Shown here: one piece after another, positions 1 to 5,621 of the stretch
Numbering within the stretch: the first letter of the stretch is position 1
Layout of the letters: the number at the start of each line of letters is the position of its first letter
Assembly (NCBI GenBank): GCA_021792235.1
Contig: JAJYVC010000050.1
Coordinates: 1-7,598, forward strand
DNA length: 7,598 nucleotides
Direction: 5' to 3'
From: Microcaldota archaeon
Lineage (GTDB): Archaea; Micrarchaeota; Micrarchaeia; Micrarchaeales; CABMGC01
The notes under the pieces: generated by a model
Told to the model about the DNA's origin: nothing
Database searches by the model: none
Seen by the model: only the letters and a program-made list of their open reading frames with translations
Translations under genes and position numbers: made by a program

Positions 1-281
1 GCTATAACGGAGTCTATCATGCAACAAAGAAGGTAGACAATCAGCTAATAGAAAGGTATCACGGAACTTTCAGAGAACGTGATAAGGTAATTCGTGGTCT
101 AAAGAGCGAGAAAACAGCTAATCAATACATGGATAATTGGAGAACTTATTACAACTTCGTGAAGCCACACATGACCTTTAATGGTCTAACGCCATCAGAG
201 ATGGCTGGAATAAGCATAGGAACGGAAAGGAACAAGTGGCTAAGCCTATTGAAGCTTAGCCAGTCTAACACGTCGCAATAA
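1..281 (+). CDS. DDE/rve-type transposase, C-terminal part (5' end outside window)
   Basis: The first 93 codons in the frame starting at base 3 are open and end at TAA 279-281. No start is visible, so the gene begins upstream of the window. The translation carries the C-terminal third of an integrase-fold (rve) transposase: NQLIERYHGTFRERDK, where the E of IER is the expected last acid of the DDE triad, then RGLKSEKTA, a YYNFVKPH motif and NGLTPSEMAGI. This ending is typical of IS6-like and related archaeal and bacterial insertion-sequence transposases. The exact IS family cannot be fixed without the N-terminus. The enzyme would cut and join element ends in the cell's DNA. The stop lies 14 bp before the methyltransferase start, so the two may be co-transcribed. 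The fragment is AT-rich like the next two genes and unlike the rest of the window. Whether the whole gene is intact cannot be seen. Confidence 0.85.
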   Translation, partial: YNGVYHATKKVDNQLIERYHGTFRERDKVIRGLKSEKTANQYMDNWRTYYNFVKPHMTFNGLTPSEMAGISIGTERNKWLSLLKLSQSNTSQ

Positions 282-295
282 TTATAAGTGTTGAC

Positions 296-1525
296 ATGCA
301 AATACAAACTATGGAAACAGGAGCTATTTACGAAGGGGATAATTTAGAGATTATGAGTAAATTCCCTGATAAAAGTGTAGACCTAATTTACGCAGATCCA
401 CCTTTTTATAGTGGAAAACCTTACGAAGTTATATGGGAAGATGCACCAGAAAAACGAGCATTTGAAGATAGGTGGTCTGGCGGCATACAACATTATGTAA
501 GCTGGATGGAACCAAGACTAACTGAATGTAGAAGGATATTGAAAGATACTGGCTCTATGTTTCTGCATTGTGATACACATGCAAACGCATATTTGAGGAT
601 ACTTATGAATAAGATTTTCGGAGGAAGTAGAATGATTAATGAAATAATATGGTGCTATGAAACTGGTGGTAGAGCTACAAAATTCTATCCCTCAAAACAT
701 GATACTATTTTTTGGTATTCAAAGACCAAAGACTATAATTTTTACTATGACCAAGTGGCAATCCCAAGGGATACAAGCACAATGCACGAAGGCATATACA
801 CCGATGAGAATGGTAAAAAGTATCAGCGAAATATAAAGAATGGAAAAGAATACAGATACTATTTGGATAAAGGAACACTGCCTAACGATTGGTGGACTGA
901 CATTCAGGCACTAAATCCATCTGCAAAAGAGAGGTTAGGCTATCCTACACAGAAGCCAGTAGCACTATTAGAACGCATAATAAAAACGGCAAGCAAGAAA
1001 GAAGACATTATACTTGACCCTTTCTGTGGGTGTGGAACGACGCTAGTAGCTTCTCAGAAACTTCACAGGAAATGGATTGGCATAGACATAAGTGCTACTG
1101 CTTGTAAATTGATGCAAAAGAGACTAAAGAAAGACTTTAGTATTACTGCTCAGCTTGTAAGGGGAGAAGTTGATATGAAATATATAAAGAAACTTGCACC
1201 TTTCGAGTTTCAGAATTGGGTTGTGGTAGATAAATTCTCAGGAACAGTAAGTAGGACTAAATCTGGCGACATGGGTATAGATGGAACTACAGCGCAGGTT
1301 AATGGTGGCTATCCGATACAAGTCAAACAGAGCGAAGACATAGGTAGGAATGTTATAGATAATTTTGAGACTGCAATTAGGCGTATGCGTAAGTCAAAAG
1401 GATATATAGTAGCATACTCTTTTGGTAAAGGGGCAGTAGAAGAAGTAGCTAGAGTAAAAAATCAAGAAGGTTTAGAGATAATTCTACGGACAGCACAAGA
1501 ACTTTTGGACGGGAAGGTCGAATGA
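296..1525 (+). CDS. Beta-class DNA N4/N6 methyltransferase fused to Mrr-like endonuclease domain
   Basis: The 409-residue protein has two parts. Residues 1-280 are an amino-methyltransferase. The catalytic DPPF box (34-37, in DLIYADPPFYSG) comes before the SAM-binding DPFCGCGTTL (241-250) and WIGID (260-264). That order (motif IV before motif I) defines the beta class, which methylates adenine N6 or cytosine N4. GYPTQKP (215-221) is the usual segment before motif I. Residues 300-409 read as a PD-(D/E)xK restriction-nuclease fold of the Mrr type: an FE start (303-304), SGDMGIDG with D329 (323-330), then QVK with K344 (342-344), spaced as in Mrr-type active sites, which therefore look intact. 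A single chain that both modifies and could cut DNA resembles a compact type II system, but specificity and activity are not visible. The ATG at 296 is 14 bp after the transposase stop and has no clear Shine-Dalgarno; ATG 311 is an alternative. The gene overlaps the next by ATGA. Confidence 0.88.
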   Translation: MQIQTMETGAIYEGDNLEIMSKFPDKSVDLIYADPPFYSGKPYEVIWEDAPEKRAFEDRWSGGIQHYVSWMEPRLTECRRILKDTGSMFLHCDTHANAYLRILMNKIFGGSRMINEIIWCYETGGRATKFYPSKHDTIFWYSKTKDYNFYYDQVAIPRDTSTMHEGIYTDENGKKYQRNIKNGKEYRYYLDKGTLPNDWWTDIQALNPSAKERLGYPTQKPVALLERIIKTASKKEDIILDPFCGCGTTLVASQKLHRKWIGIDISATACKLMQKRLKKDFSITAQLVRGEVDMKYIKKLAPFEFQNWVVVDKFSGTVSRTKSGDMGIDGTTAQVNGGYPIQVKQSEDIGRNVIDNFETAIRRMRKSKGYIVAYSFGKGAVEEVARVKNQEGLEIILRTAQELLDGKVE

Positions 1526-1740
1526 AAAAATGGTTTAGAGCCAAATCTGGCAATTGGGTAATAAAAAGGAAAGCAGCAATTAAACATAGATGTATATCGT
1601 GTTCTAATATCATAGATATCAATTTAGAGTACTATCAAGTAAGGAACCCTAATTCATGGAACACAACGGCAATTTGTGAAAAATGCTGGAAAGGACAAGA
1701 AATGTCGGCAAGAAATCCTAAAAAATACAACTACTATTGA
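1522..1740 (+). CDS. Small CxxC/CxxC putative zinc-binding protein
   Basis: This is a 72-residue basic protein of unrecognised family. Cysteines 24 and 27 (CISC) and 52 and 55 (CEKC) form two CxxC knuckles 24 residues apart, the pattern of a zinc ribbon or treble-clef-like site. Lysine- and arginine-rich stretches (residues 2-22 and 58-68) would suit nucleic-acid binding. There is no HNH catalytic motif, so it is probably not a nuclease of that class. The ATG overlaps the methyltransferase stop (ATGA), and GGAAGGT at 1512-1518 can serve as its Shine-Dalgarno. This indicates translational coupling and a role with the methyltransferase-nuclease, for example as regulator, specificity accessory or cargo. 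The pairing is seen in the sequence; the zinc binding and role are inferred. Confidence 0.7.
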   Translation: MKKWFRAKSGNWVIKRKAAIKHRCISCSNIIDINLEYYQVRNPNSWNTTAICEKCWKGQEMSARNPKKYNYY

Positions 1741-1769
1741 ATGTTTAAACTAGAGACATAATTTTATGA

Positions 1770-1840
1770 GGTGCCGAATGCGACAGTTGTTGTCGGGTGC
1801 CGAATGCGACAAGCTTATTCAGGTGCTGAGTTTGTTGACA
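1770..1840. repeat. Three direct repeats at 26-bp period, possible element end
   Basis: The 16-mer GGTGCCGAATGCGACA occurs exactly at 1770-1785 and 1796-1811. A degenerate third copy starts exactly 26 bp later, at 1822 (GGTGCTGAG...TTGACA, ending 1840). A further partial echo, TGCTGAATTTGTT at 1874-1886, matches 12 of 13 bases of TGCTGAGTTTGTT at 1824-1836. Copy 1 and its spacer also form a small hairpin: CGACA 1781-1785 and TGTCG 1791-1795 around GTTGT. The cluster begins 29 bp after the last AT-rich gene and ends before the base composition shifts. It may be a transposase-binding terminus, an iterated operator or a relic. The repeats are seen; the role is inferred. Confidence 0.6.
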
Positions 1841-1900
1841 GAACCCTGAAAAGCTAGTTTTTAATATGAGAAATGCTGAATTTGTTTTAAAGGTAATGCG

Positions 1901-2203
1901 ATGGTGTTCGAGGTGCAGAAGGCTGCGCAGAGACAGCAGGCAAAGTTTGCGGAACTGGTAACGGATCTCAGGAGCAGCTGCCACGGCAGAGTCTTTGAGC
2001 CATTGGTAGTCGAAGCTGCGCGGAGGGTGCTTGAGATACCTGAGGGCAGGAAGCAGCAGCAGGCGCTTGTTGAAGAGAAGGAGTGGCTGGGCACGTTGGA
2101 GAACCTGGGCAATGCAGTTTCAGGAAGCGTATTTGCAACCCTGGCACTTAAAAGCCTCGAAAGGGGCGCTGCTGAAGGAGATGCTGCTGGACATTCTCCT
2201 TGA
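1901..2203 (+). CDS. Small orphan protein, likely frameshifted near its 3' end
   Basis: I do not recognise this family. The ORF gives 100 residues, predicted largely helical and charged, with a Gln-rich stretch (GRKQQQALVEEKEW). The ATG at 1901 is preceded by AAAGGT (1889-1894), a usable Shine-Dalgarno, and an in-frame TGA at 1877 rules out an earlier start. The last residues after LKSLE (RGAAEGDAAGHSP) change character, becoming Gly/Ala-rich. Removing one G from GGGG at 2163-2166 joins the frame that continues to the TGA at 2223-2225. That gives a 107-residue protein ending in an amphipathic helix (LERALLKEMLLDILLDRCN). This suggests a one-base insertion, real or a sequencing error. It lies just beyond the mobile-looking repeats and is GC-richer than the genes before it. 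Confidence 0.5.
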   Translation: MVFEVQKAAQRQQAKFAELVTDLRSSCHGRVFEPLVVEAARRVLEIPEGRKQQQALVEEKEWLGTLENLGNAVSGSVFATLALKSLERGAAEGDAAGHSP

Positions 2204-2242
2204 TAGATGCAATGGAAAGGACTGAATGCTGAGCCTGAAGGA

Positions 2243-2255
2243 AATATTTATATAA
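2243..2255 (+). promoter_or_regulatory. Strong archaeal TATA box with purine BRE
   Basis: TTTATATAA (2247-2255), preceded by the purine stretch GGAAA, is the best match in the window to an archaeal BRE-TATA promoter. Its centre is about 31 bp before the ATG at 2282. Transcription starting the usual 25 or so bp downstream would leave only a few bases of leader. Confidence 0.6.
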
Positions 2256-2281
2256 GCCCAATCACAAGAGCAAGCGATTCC

Positions 2282-2461
2282 ATGGAGACAAAAACAGCTA
2301 AGCGAGCCAGTTCGGATACGCAGGCTGCCGGTCGTTCGGATATCCTGATGGACATACAGGAGAAGGTGTTCGGAGGCAGAAGGATGCTCAGGGCAGACGA
2401 AGAGTCTGCAGTCCGGAGCGTTACTGAGGACATAATTGATTTCTATAACAGGAGGAGATGA
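2282..2461 (+). CDS. 59-residue orphan protein, probably leaderless
   Basis: The family is not recognised. The reading frame is open from 2207, but the ATG at 2282 is preferred. A strong TATA box at 2247-2255 puts the transcript start at about 2277, downstream of the 2207 ATG, and the residues before 2282 contain the TATA-encoded NIYI. The 59-residue product is charged. It has a polar N-terminus rich in Ser, Thr and Lys, then two likely helices: SDILMDIQEKVFGG (19-32) and DEESAVRSVTEDIIDFYNRRR (39-59). There is no membrane segment or cysteine. A small regulator or protein-binding peptide is possible but not shown. The TGA at 2459-2461 lies 2 bp from the stop of the converging APC permease, inside a 20-bp palindrome. 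Confidence 0.55.
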   Translation: METKTAKRASSDTQAAGRSDILMDIQEKVFGGRRMLRADEESAVRSVTEDIIDFYNRRR

Positions 2462-2472
2462 GCTCATCTCCT
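2453..2472. repeat. Perfect 20-bp palindrome spanning two convergent stop codons
   Basis: AGGAGATGAG at 2453-2462 is followed directly by its reverse complement at 2463-2472. It covers the end of the 59-residue gene and the end of the APC permease, whose stops are 2 bp apart. In RNA it could fold only with a few unpaired central bases. It may be a bidirectional 3'-end or processing signal, or a protein site. No T-run follows on the plus strand. Confidence 0.5.
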
Positions 2473-3753
2473 GCCACTGTCTACTGCAAGGAAGATGGCA
2501 GAAAGTATTATGAATGCCGCAAGGGACCACACCACATCGACAAGCCCCAGGGATAATTCGGATACTGCAAGACCTATGAATGCCAGAATGGCGATTGCAA
2601 GACCCCATCTCACCCTGTATGATGGGGAGTATCCCTGCCTGTTCCTCATCTTGAAATATGATATGAGATCTATTATCCTTGGCAGCCCGGTACCTATTAT
2701 CGCACCTATTACCACGTACTGATAGTACTGGTCTGGAAACATGGAGAGCACCATTGGGATGAAAAAGGATAGCAGAGTTGCATATATAGGGATGGATCTC
2801 TTGCTCATCCTGTTCATGGAGCTCGGAAGGAAGTTGAGCTTTGTCAGTGCGAACATGATTCTCGCATTTGCAAGCACCATGACAAGCATAACTGCCAATA
2901 TCGATAGGGTGGCGCCTATCTGGAACATCCAGAGCAGGGCGTTGTTGCTGAACATCGATACTAGGATATAGACCGGGTACAGGTCAATTGAGCTGTTGAG
3001 GGTCTTTGATGGCACGTTCATGTAGACCGCCAGCACGAGGAGGGCATAGAATACAGTAACTATTATTATGGACCACAGTACTGCACGCGGCATCTTCCTC
3101 ACGTCCGCAGTCTCCTCTGGTATGTTTATCAGCGCAGTCCATGCGCCGTATGCGAGCATGGCTACGGGTATGGCATCTATTATGCCGAGCAACCCTCCGC
3201 TGCCTGATACGAATGGCACGAGATGCGATACGCTTCCGTGAGACATGGCAAGCACTATTATCACCGCAAAGAGCACCATGAACACTATGCTCATCGCGAG
3301 GTTTATCCTGCTCGTGAGCCTGACCCCCAGAATGTTTATCAGGCCTACTACCAGAAGAGATATCTCTGCTACCGCTATCTGGCCTATGCCGCTACCTAGT
3401 TGGGGAGATATGTAGGCGCCCAATATTATGGCAGATATCACTATTCCGAACAGTGTGCCAAGATAGTATCCGGTCCCTTCAAGGAAGGCAAGATACCTTG
3501 ACAGCTTGGTCCTGCCGAACGCCTCGTATGGGAACCTTACAAGCGCACCGGAGCTTGGGAATGCGGTGACCATCTCACAGTATATGAAGGCCATGAACAG
3601 AGAGAAAATTCCTGCAAGAATCCAGGATATGATGCTGGCAGGACCGGCCATCTGATACGTCTCTGACGGGAATGTCAGTATGGCGACACCGACCATTCCT
3701 CCGATGCCTAGCCAGAACAGATCCCAGAAGCCTAGCACTTTCTTGAAGGACAT
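2464..3753 (-). CDS. APC superfamily amino-acid permease
   Basis: This 429-residue integral membrane protein has about 12 hydrophobic segments, the normal size for amino acid-polyamine-organocation transporters. Diagnostic features are the broken first helix GIGGMVGVAILTFPS (16-30), which contacts substrate backbone groups in this fold; the cytoplasmic PEETADVRKMPRA (212-224), equivalent to the EE...N.R.IPRA loop; and ANARIMFALTKLNFLP (295-310), equivalent to the ANSR.LFA...G.LP stretch. It would import amino acids or related amines, probably by coupling to H+ or Na+; the substrate cannot be read. The ATG is at 3753 with no Shine-Dalgarno, and a TTTTAA box about 32 bp upstream suggests a near-leaderless transcript. 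It diverges from tRNA-Gly and converges on the 59-residue gene. No frameshift or truncation is visible. Confidence 0.9.
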   Translation of the reverse strand: MSFKKVLGFWDLFWLGIGGMVGVAILTFPSETYQMAGPASIISWILAGIFSLFMAFIYCEMVTAFPSSGALVRFPYEAFGRTKLSRYLAFLEGTGYYLGTLFGIVISAIILGAYISPQLGSGIGQIAVAEISLLVVGLINILGVRLTSRINLAMSIVFMVLFAVIIVLAMSHGSVSHLVPFVSGSGGLLGIIDAIPVAMLAYGAWTALINIPEETADVRKMPRAVLWSIIIVTVFYALLVLAVYMNVPSKTLNSSIDLYPVYILVSMFSNNALLWMFQIGATLSILAVMLVMVLANARIMFALTKLNFLPSSMNRMSKRSIPIYATLLSFFIPMVLSMFPDQYYQYVVIGAIIGTGLPRIIDLISYFKMRNRQGYSPSYRVRWGLAIAILAFIGLAVSELSLGLVDVVWSLAAFIILSAIFLAVDSGRR

Positions 3754-3782
3754 CTAAACCATTAGGCTCTGCGCTGAAGAAG

Positions 3783-3788
3783 TTAAAA
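3783..3788 (-). promoter_or_regulatory. TATA-like box for APC permease
   Basis: On the minus strand TTTTAA with purines just upstream (CCAAAGTC) is centred about 32 bp before the permease ATG. This predicts a leader of about 7 nt. The match is modest. Confidence 0.35.
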
Positions 3789-3829
3789 GACTTTGGGCAT
3801 GGAGAAACGCGCAACGCGTCCCGAGATAG

Positions 3830-3838
3830 TAATATATT
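3830..3838 (+). promoter_or_regulatory. TATA box for tRNA-Gly (and probably the MFS gene)
   Basis: TAATATATT is centred about 32 bp before the first base of the mature tRNA. This fits archaeal tRNA promoters, with a 5' leader of about 5 nt for RNase P to remove. No other TATA-like sequence lies at a suitable distance ahead of the MFS gene, so this promoter may serve both. Confidence 0.55.
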
Positions 3839-3865
3839 CCTTGCACAGCCTAAAATACTTACAAT

Positions 3866-3938
3866 GCGAGTGTAGTCTAGCCTGGTAGGACTTTGGCTTG
3901 CCAAGTCAATGGCCCGGGTTCAAATCCCGGCACTCGCA
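3866..3938 (+). tRNA. tRNA-Gly (anticodon GCC)
   Basis: A full 73-nt cloverleaf can be drawn. The acceptor GCGAGTG/CACTCGC is perfect. The D arm is GTCT/GGAC with one T-G pair, the loop holding the GG pair. The anticodon stem TTGGC/GTCAA surrounds loop TTGCCAA with GCC at 34-36. The variable loop has 4 nt, and the T arm is CCGGG-TTCAAAT-CCCGG. The discriminator base is A (3938). CCA is not encoded; TTCC follows. No intron is present. It reads GGC and GGT codons. The MFS start codon lies 22 nt downstream. Confidence 0.96.
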
Positions 3939-3951
3939 TTCCTGATTTACT

Positions 3952-3957
3952 GGTGAT
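3952..3957 (+). promoter_or_regulatory. Shine-Dalgarno fixing the TTG start of the MFS gene
   Basis: GGTGAT is complementary to the ATCACC near the 3' end of archaeal 16S rRNA and ends 3 nt before TTG 3961. No in-frame ATG or GTG competes nearby. It implies a leadered mRNA, unlike the near-leaderless neighbours. Confidence 0.65.
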
Positions 3958-3960
3958 TGC

Positions 3961-5130
3961 TTGCAGAAATGGATAAGCAGGGATGTGCTTCTCATATCAT
4001 TCTCGGCCTTTTTTGCAGATCTTGGATACCAGGCAGTGCAGGCGCTTTTTCCAATATTCCTGGTAATAACCCTTGCGTCAAGCCCTCTCGCATTCGGAAT
4101 AGCGAATGCCCTTGCATTCGGAGGCGGAGCGGTTCTTGCCTATATTGGCGGAGTGCTTAGCGACAGATACAGCAGGAAATGGATTGTCGTGATAGGCAGC
4201 GCATTCATACTTCTGATGTCTGCCGTTGGGCTTGCAACCAGTCCGATAATGGCAGTAGCTCTGTTCACCGGAGGTTGGTGGGGCAGAAACTTTAGATCGC
4301 CGCCAAGAAGAGCCATGCTCGCAGACGTGTCAAAAAGGAGGGATCTTGGCAAAACATTCGGATTATTGCATGCACTTGATGTTGGAGGAGGCATGCTTTC
4401 CGTGGTATTTCTAGTTATACTTCTTGCGGTAGGGGTAAGCCACAGGAGCATTTTCATTTTGACTGCGATACCGATTACCATATCCATGCTTCTGATCATT
4501 CTGACTTCTGACATAAGGAAAGGTAAGGCGAATGTTGCAGGCACGCCTTTGATGAAGAGGTCATCTATAGTAAACAGGAGGACATTTTGGGGAATCATAA
4601 TCGCAACAGCGCTTTATGGATTCAGCTATTACAGCCTTGGCTTCCCTATACTGACCATAACCATGGTCTCTTCAAATAGCATAATAGGTGTCGGCTCATA
4701 CGGAGTTTACTTGGGGATTTCTGCAATAACTGGATATTGGATCGGTTCCAGGAAGGGAATAAACAAGATAAAAACGTTGGGGCTGGTTGGATACGTGCTC
4801 TCTGGCATTGGAACTGCCGTGCTTTCGGTTTCGTACTGGCTTGGCTATGGCACAGCTGCACTCTACGTGGGCGTTGCGATCATGGGATTTGGCCTCGGAG
4901 TTGTCGAGACCATAGAGCCTACCATAATATCCCTAATACGCAGGGACGTGAAGATAGGCAAGGGGATGGGTGCCTTGCAGGGGTCAAGGAGCTTCGGGGT
5001 GTTCTTCGGCAACCTTGTTATGGGCATATTGTACGTTGCAAGCCCTTCATATTCGTATGCCTATGCAGCCGCAGTATCGGTGGTTGCAGGGATAATAATA
5101 CTTTATTATGGCGCGGGATTCCGGCAATAG
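3961..5130 (+). CDS. Major facilitator superfamily transporter
   Basis: The 389-residue membrane protein has about 12 hydrophobic segments and a basic central loop near residues 180-205 (SDIRKGKAN...MKRSSIVNRR), the usual MFS 6+6 layout. The signature loop between helices 2 and 3 is GGVLSDRYSRKW (63-74), matching motif A (GxLaDRxGrR). GRNFRSPPRRAMLADV (108-123) resembles the cytoplasmic G+G.R.P.RdAl.A segment of drug- and metabolite-exporting MFS proteins. It probably moves a small solute across the membrane in exchange for or with protons; the substrate is unknown. Start TTG at 3961 is chosen for the GGTGAT site just before it. The gene follows tRNA-Gly by 22 nt and has no promoter of its own, so a tRNA-mRNA co-transcript is likely. 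It converges on ribK with a 36-bp gap. Confidence 0.9.
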   Translation: MQKWISRDVLLISFSAFFADLGYQAVQALFPIFLVITLASSPLAFGIANALAFGGGAVLAYIGGVLSDRYSRKWIVVIGSAFILLMSAVGLATSPIMAVALFTGGWWGRNFRSPPRRAMLADVSKRRDLGKTFGLLHALDVGGGMLSVVFLVILLAVGVSHRSIFILTAIPITISMLLIILTSDIRKGKANVAGTPLMKRSSIVNRRTFWGIIIATALYGFSYYSLGFPILTITMVSSNSIIGVGSYGVYLGISAITGYWIGSRKGINKIKTLGLVGYVLSGIGTAVLSVSYWLGYGTAALYVGVAIMGFGLGVVETIEPTIISLIRRDVKIGKGMGALQGSRSFGVFFGNLVMGILYVASPSYSYAYAAAVSVVAGIIILYYGAGFRQ

Positions 5131-5142
5131 GCTTGTGAGTAC

Positions 5143-5160
5143 TTGTTTTGCCAGCGTTTT
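5143..5160 (+). terminator. T-rich tract, possible transcript end of MFS gene
   Basis: Two TTTT runs (5146-5149 and 5157-5160) lie just after the MFS stop, in the 36-bp gap before the converging ribK stop. Archaeal termination often uses T-runs without a hairpin. The match is weak. Confidence 0.25.
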
Positions 5161-5166
5161 CCGTGC

Positions 5167-5580
5167 TTATACCAATATGGTGATCTTTACTGAAGATCCC
5201 TCGGAAAGGTGAAGCTTTGACCTCAAATGACTTGATGATACGATCTCTGCGATTTCTTTATGTATTGAACGCTTGGGTATTACGAGTGCGCACTCCGCAC
5301 TTGATATTCTTGCATTGTATGCGATGACTTCGCCGAAATTCTTCCCACCTGACCTGAATCCCTTTATCTTTATCCCGTCCATATCCCTTATCTTGGCCAT
5401 CTTCTCCAGGTTCCGGCCGGAGAGCGCGACGTTCAGCGTGCCGTGATACGGGTTTATTCCAAGCTTTCTTATGAACTGGGTCTTGTACCCTTTTTGGCTC
5501 ATGAAGTAGCGGCCTTTGCCGAGACCCGCCTTGACTTTGCCCATGAGAATTATGCAGTTCTTATTGATTTTAGGCACCAT
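5167..5580 (-). CDS. ribK: CTP-dependent riboflavin kinase (archaeal RibK)
   Basis: This family (formerly DUF120) phosphorylates riboflavin to FMN with CTP rather than ATP, in the cytoplasm. Its standalone members are about 130 residues; this one has 137. Family landmarks are present in order: GKVKAGLGKGRYFMS (14-28), GYKTQF (31-36), LGINPYHGTLNV (40-51, containing the TLN segment that coordinates metal and nucleotide), GFRSGGKNFGEVIAYNARI (74-92), CALVIPKRSIH (97-107) and the ending LRSKLHLSEGSSVKI. ATG 5580 is chosen because TATA-like boxes at 5601-5609 and 5622-5630 fit it; Met13 is an alternative start but close to the fold. There is no helix-turn-helix domain in front, as some archaeal homologues have. 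The gene diverges from tRNA-Phe and converges on the MFS gene. FMN supply is a housekeeping role, which supports chromosomal context here. Confidence 0.93.
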   Translation of the reverse strand: MVPKINKNCIILMGKVKAGLGKGRYFMSQKGYKTQFIRKLGINPYHGTLNVALSGRNLEKMAKIRDMDGIKIKGFRSGGKNFGEVIAYNARISSAECALVIPKRSIHKEIAEIVSSSHLRSKLHLSEGSSVKITILV

Positions 5581-5600
5581 GATTATCTGGCTCTGCGCCG

Positions 5601-5609
5601 CATATAAGG
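5601..5609 (-). promoter_or_regulatory. Candidate TATA box for ribK
   Basis: CCTTATATG on the minus strand is centred about 25 bp before ATG 5580, predicting a leaderless ribK mRNA. The minus-strand reading of 5622-5630 (TTTTAAATA) is a second candidate that would leave about 20 nt of leader. Confidence 0.35.
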
Positions 5610-5621
5610 ATATGATATGGA

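Larger units (their letters stand above)
1..1840 (+). mobile_element. Probable mobile segment: transposase, MTase-nuclease, CxxC protein, terminal-like repeats
   Basis: Three same-strand genes sit together with short or overlapping junctions, and the first encodes a transposase. All are noticeably AT-richer than the genes after 1900 (22 G+C in the 60 bases from 361; 36 in the 60 bases from 2041). Clustered direct repeats of the unit GGTGCCGAATGCGACA follow the last gene. Read outward, that unit ends in ACA, so its reverse complement starts TGT, as several DDE-transposon termini do. The inference is that a transposon carries the methyltransferase-nuclease as cargo. The left end lies outside the window, no matching inverted copy is visible here, and no target-site duplication can be demonstrated. 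The segment could instead be an island with an unrelated IS at its edge. Confidence 0.4.

Noticed and set aside
281..290. AATTATAAGT as a TATA box for the methyltransferase
   Set aside because: It is only about 10 bp before ATG 296, too close for an archaeal TATA unless ATG 311 or a later start is used. Transcription from upstream is more likely.
1770..1840. CRISPR-like array because of regular repeats
   Set aside because: The period equals 26 bp with only about 10 bp between 16-mers, only two copies are exact, and there are no unique spacers of normal length or cas genes nearby.
1745..2112. Two overlapping minus-strand ORFs (79 and 83 codons)
   Set aside because: They lie across the repeat cluster and antisense to the 1901 ORF, have low-complexity compositions and no recognisable motif or promoter. 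Treated as shadows.
2207..2281. Upstream start for the 59-residue gene at ATG 2207
   Set aside because: The extension runs through the TATA box at 2247-2255, and transcription is predicted to start downstream of 2207.
2120..2608. 162-codon minus-strand ORF antisense to the small genes
   Set aside because: It overlaps the APC permease 3' end in another frame and covers the TATA box and palindrome. The Cys/His-rich composition looks like an antisense artefact.
3957..4160. 67-codon plus-strand ORF beside the MFS start
   Set aside because: It is the MFS gene read out of frame, and the product has no hydrophobic segments matching a transporter.
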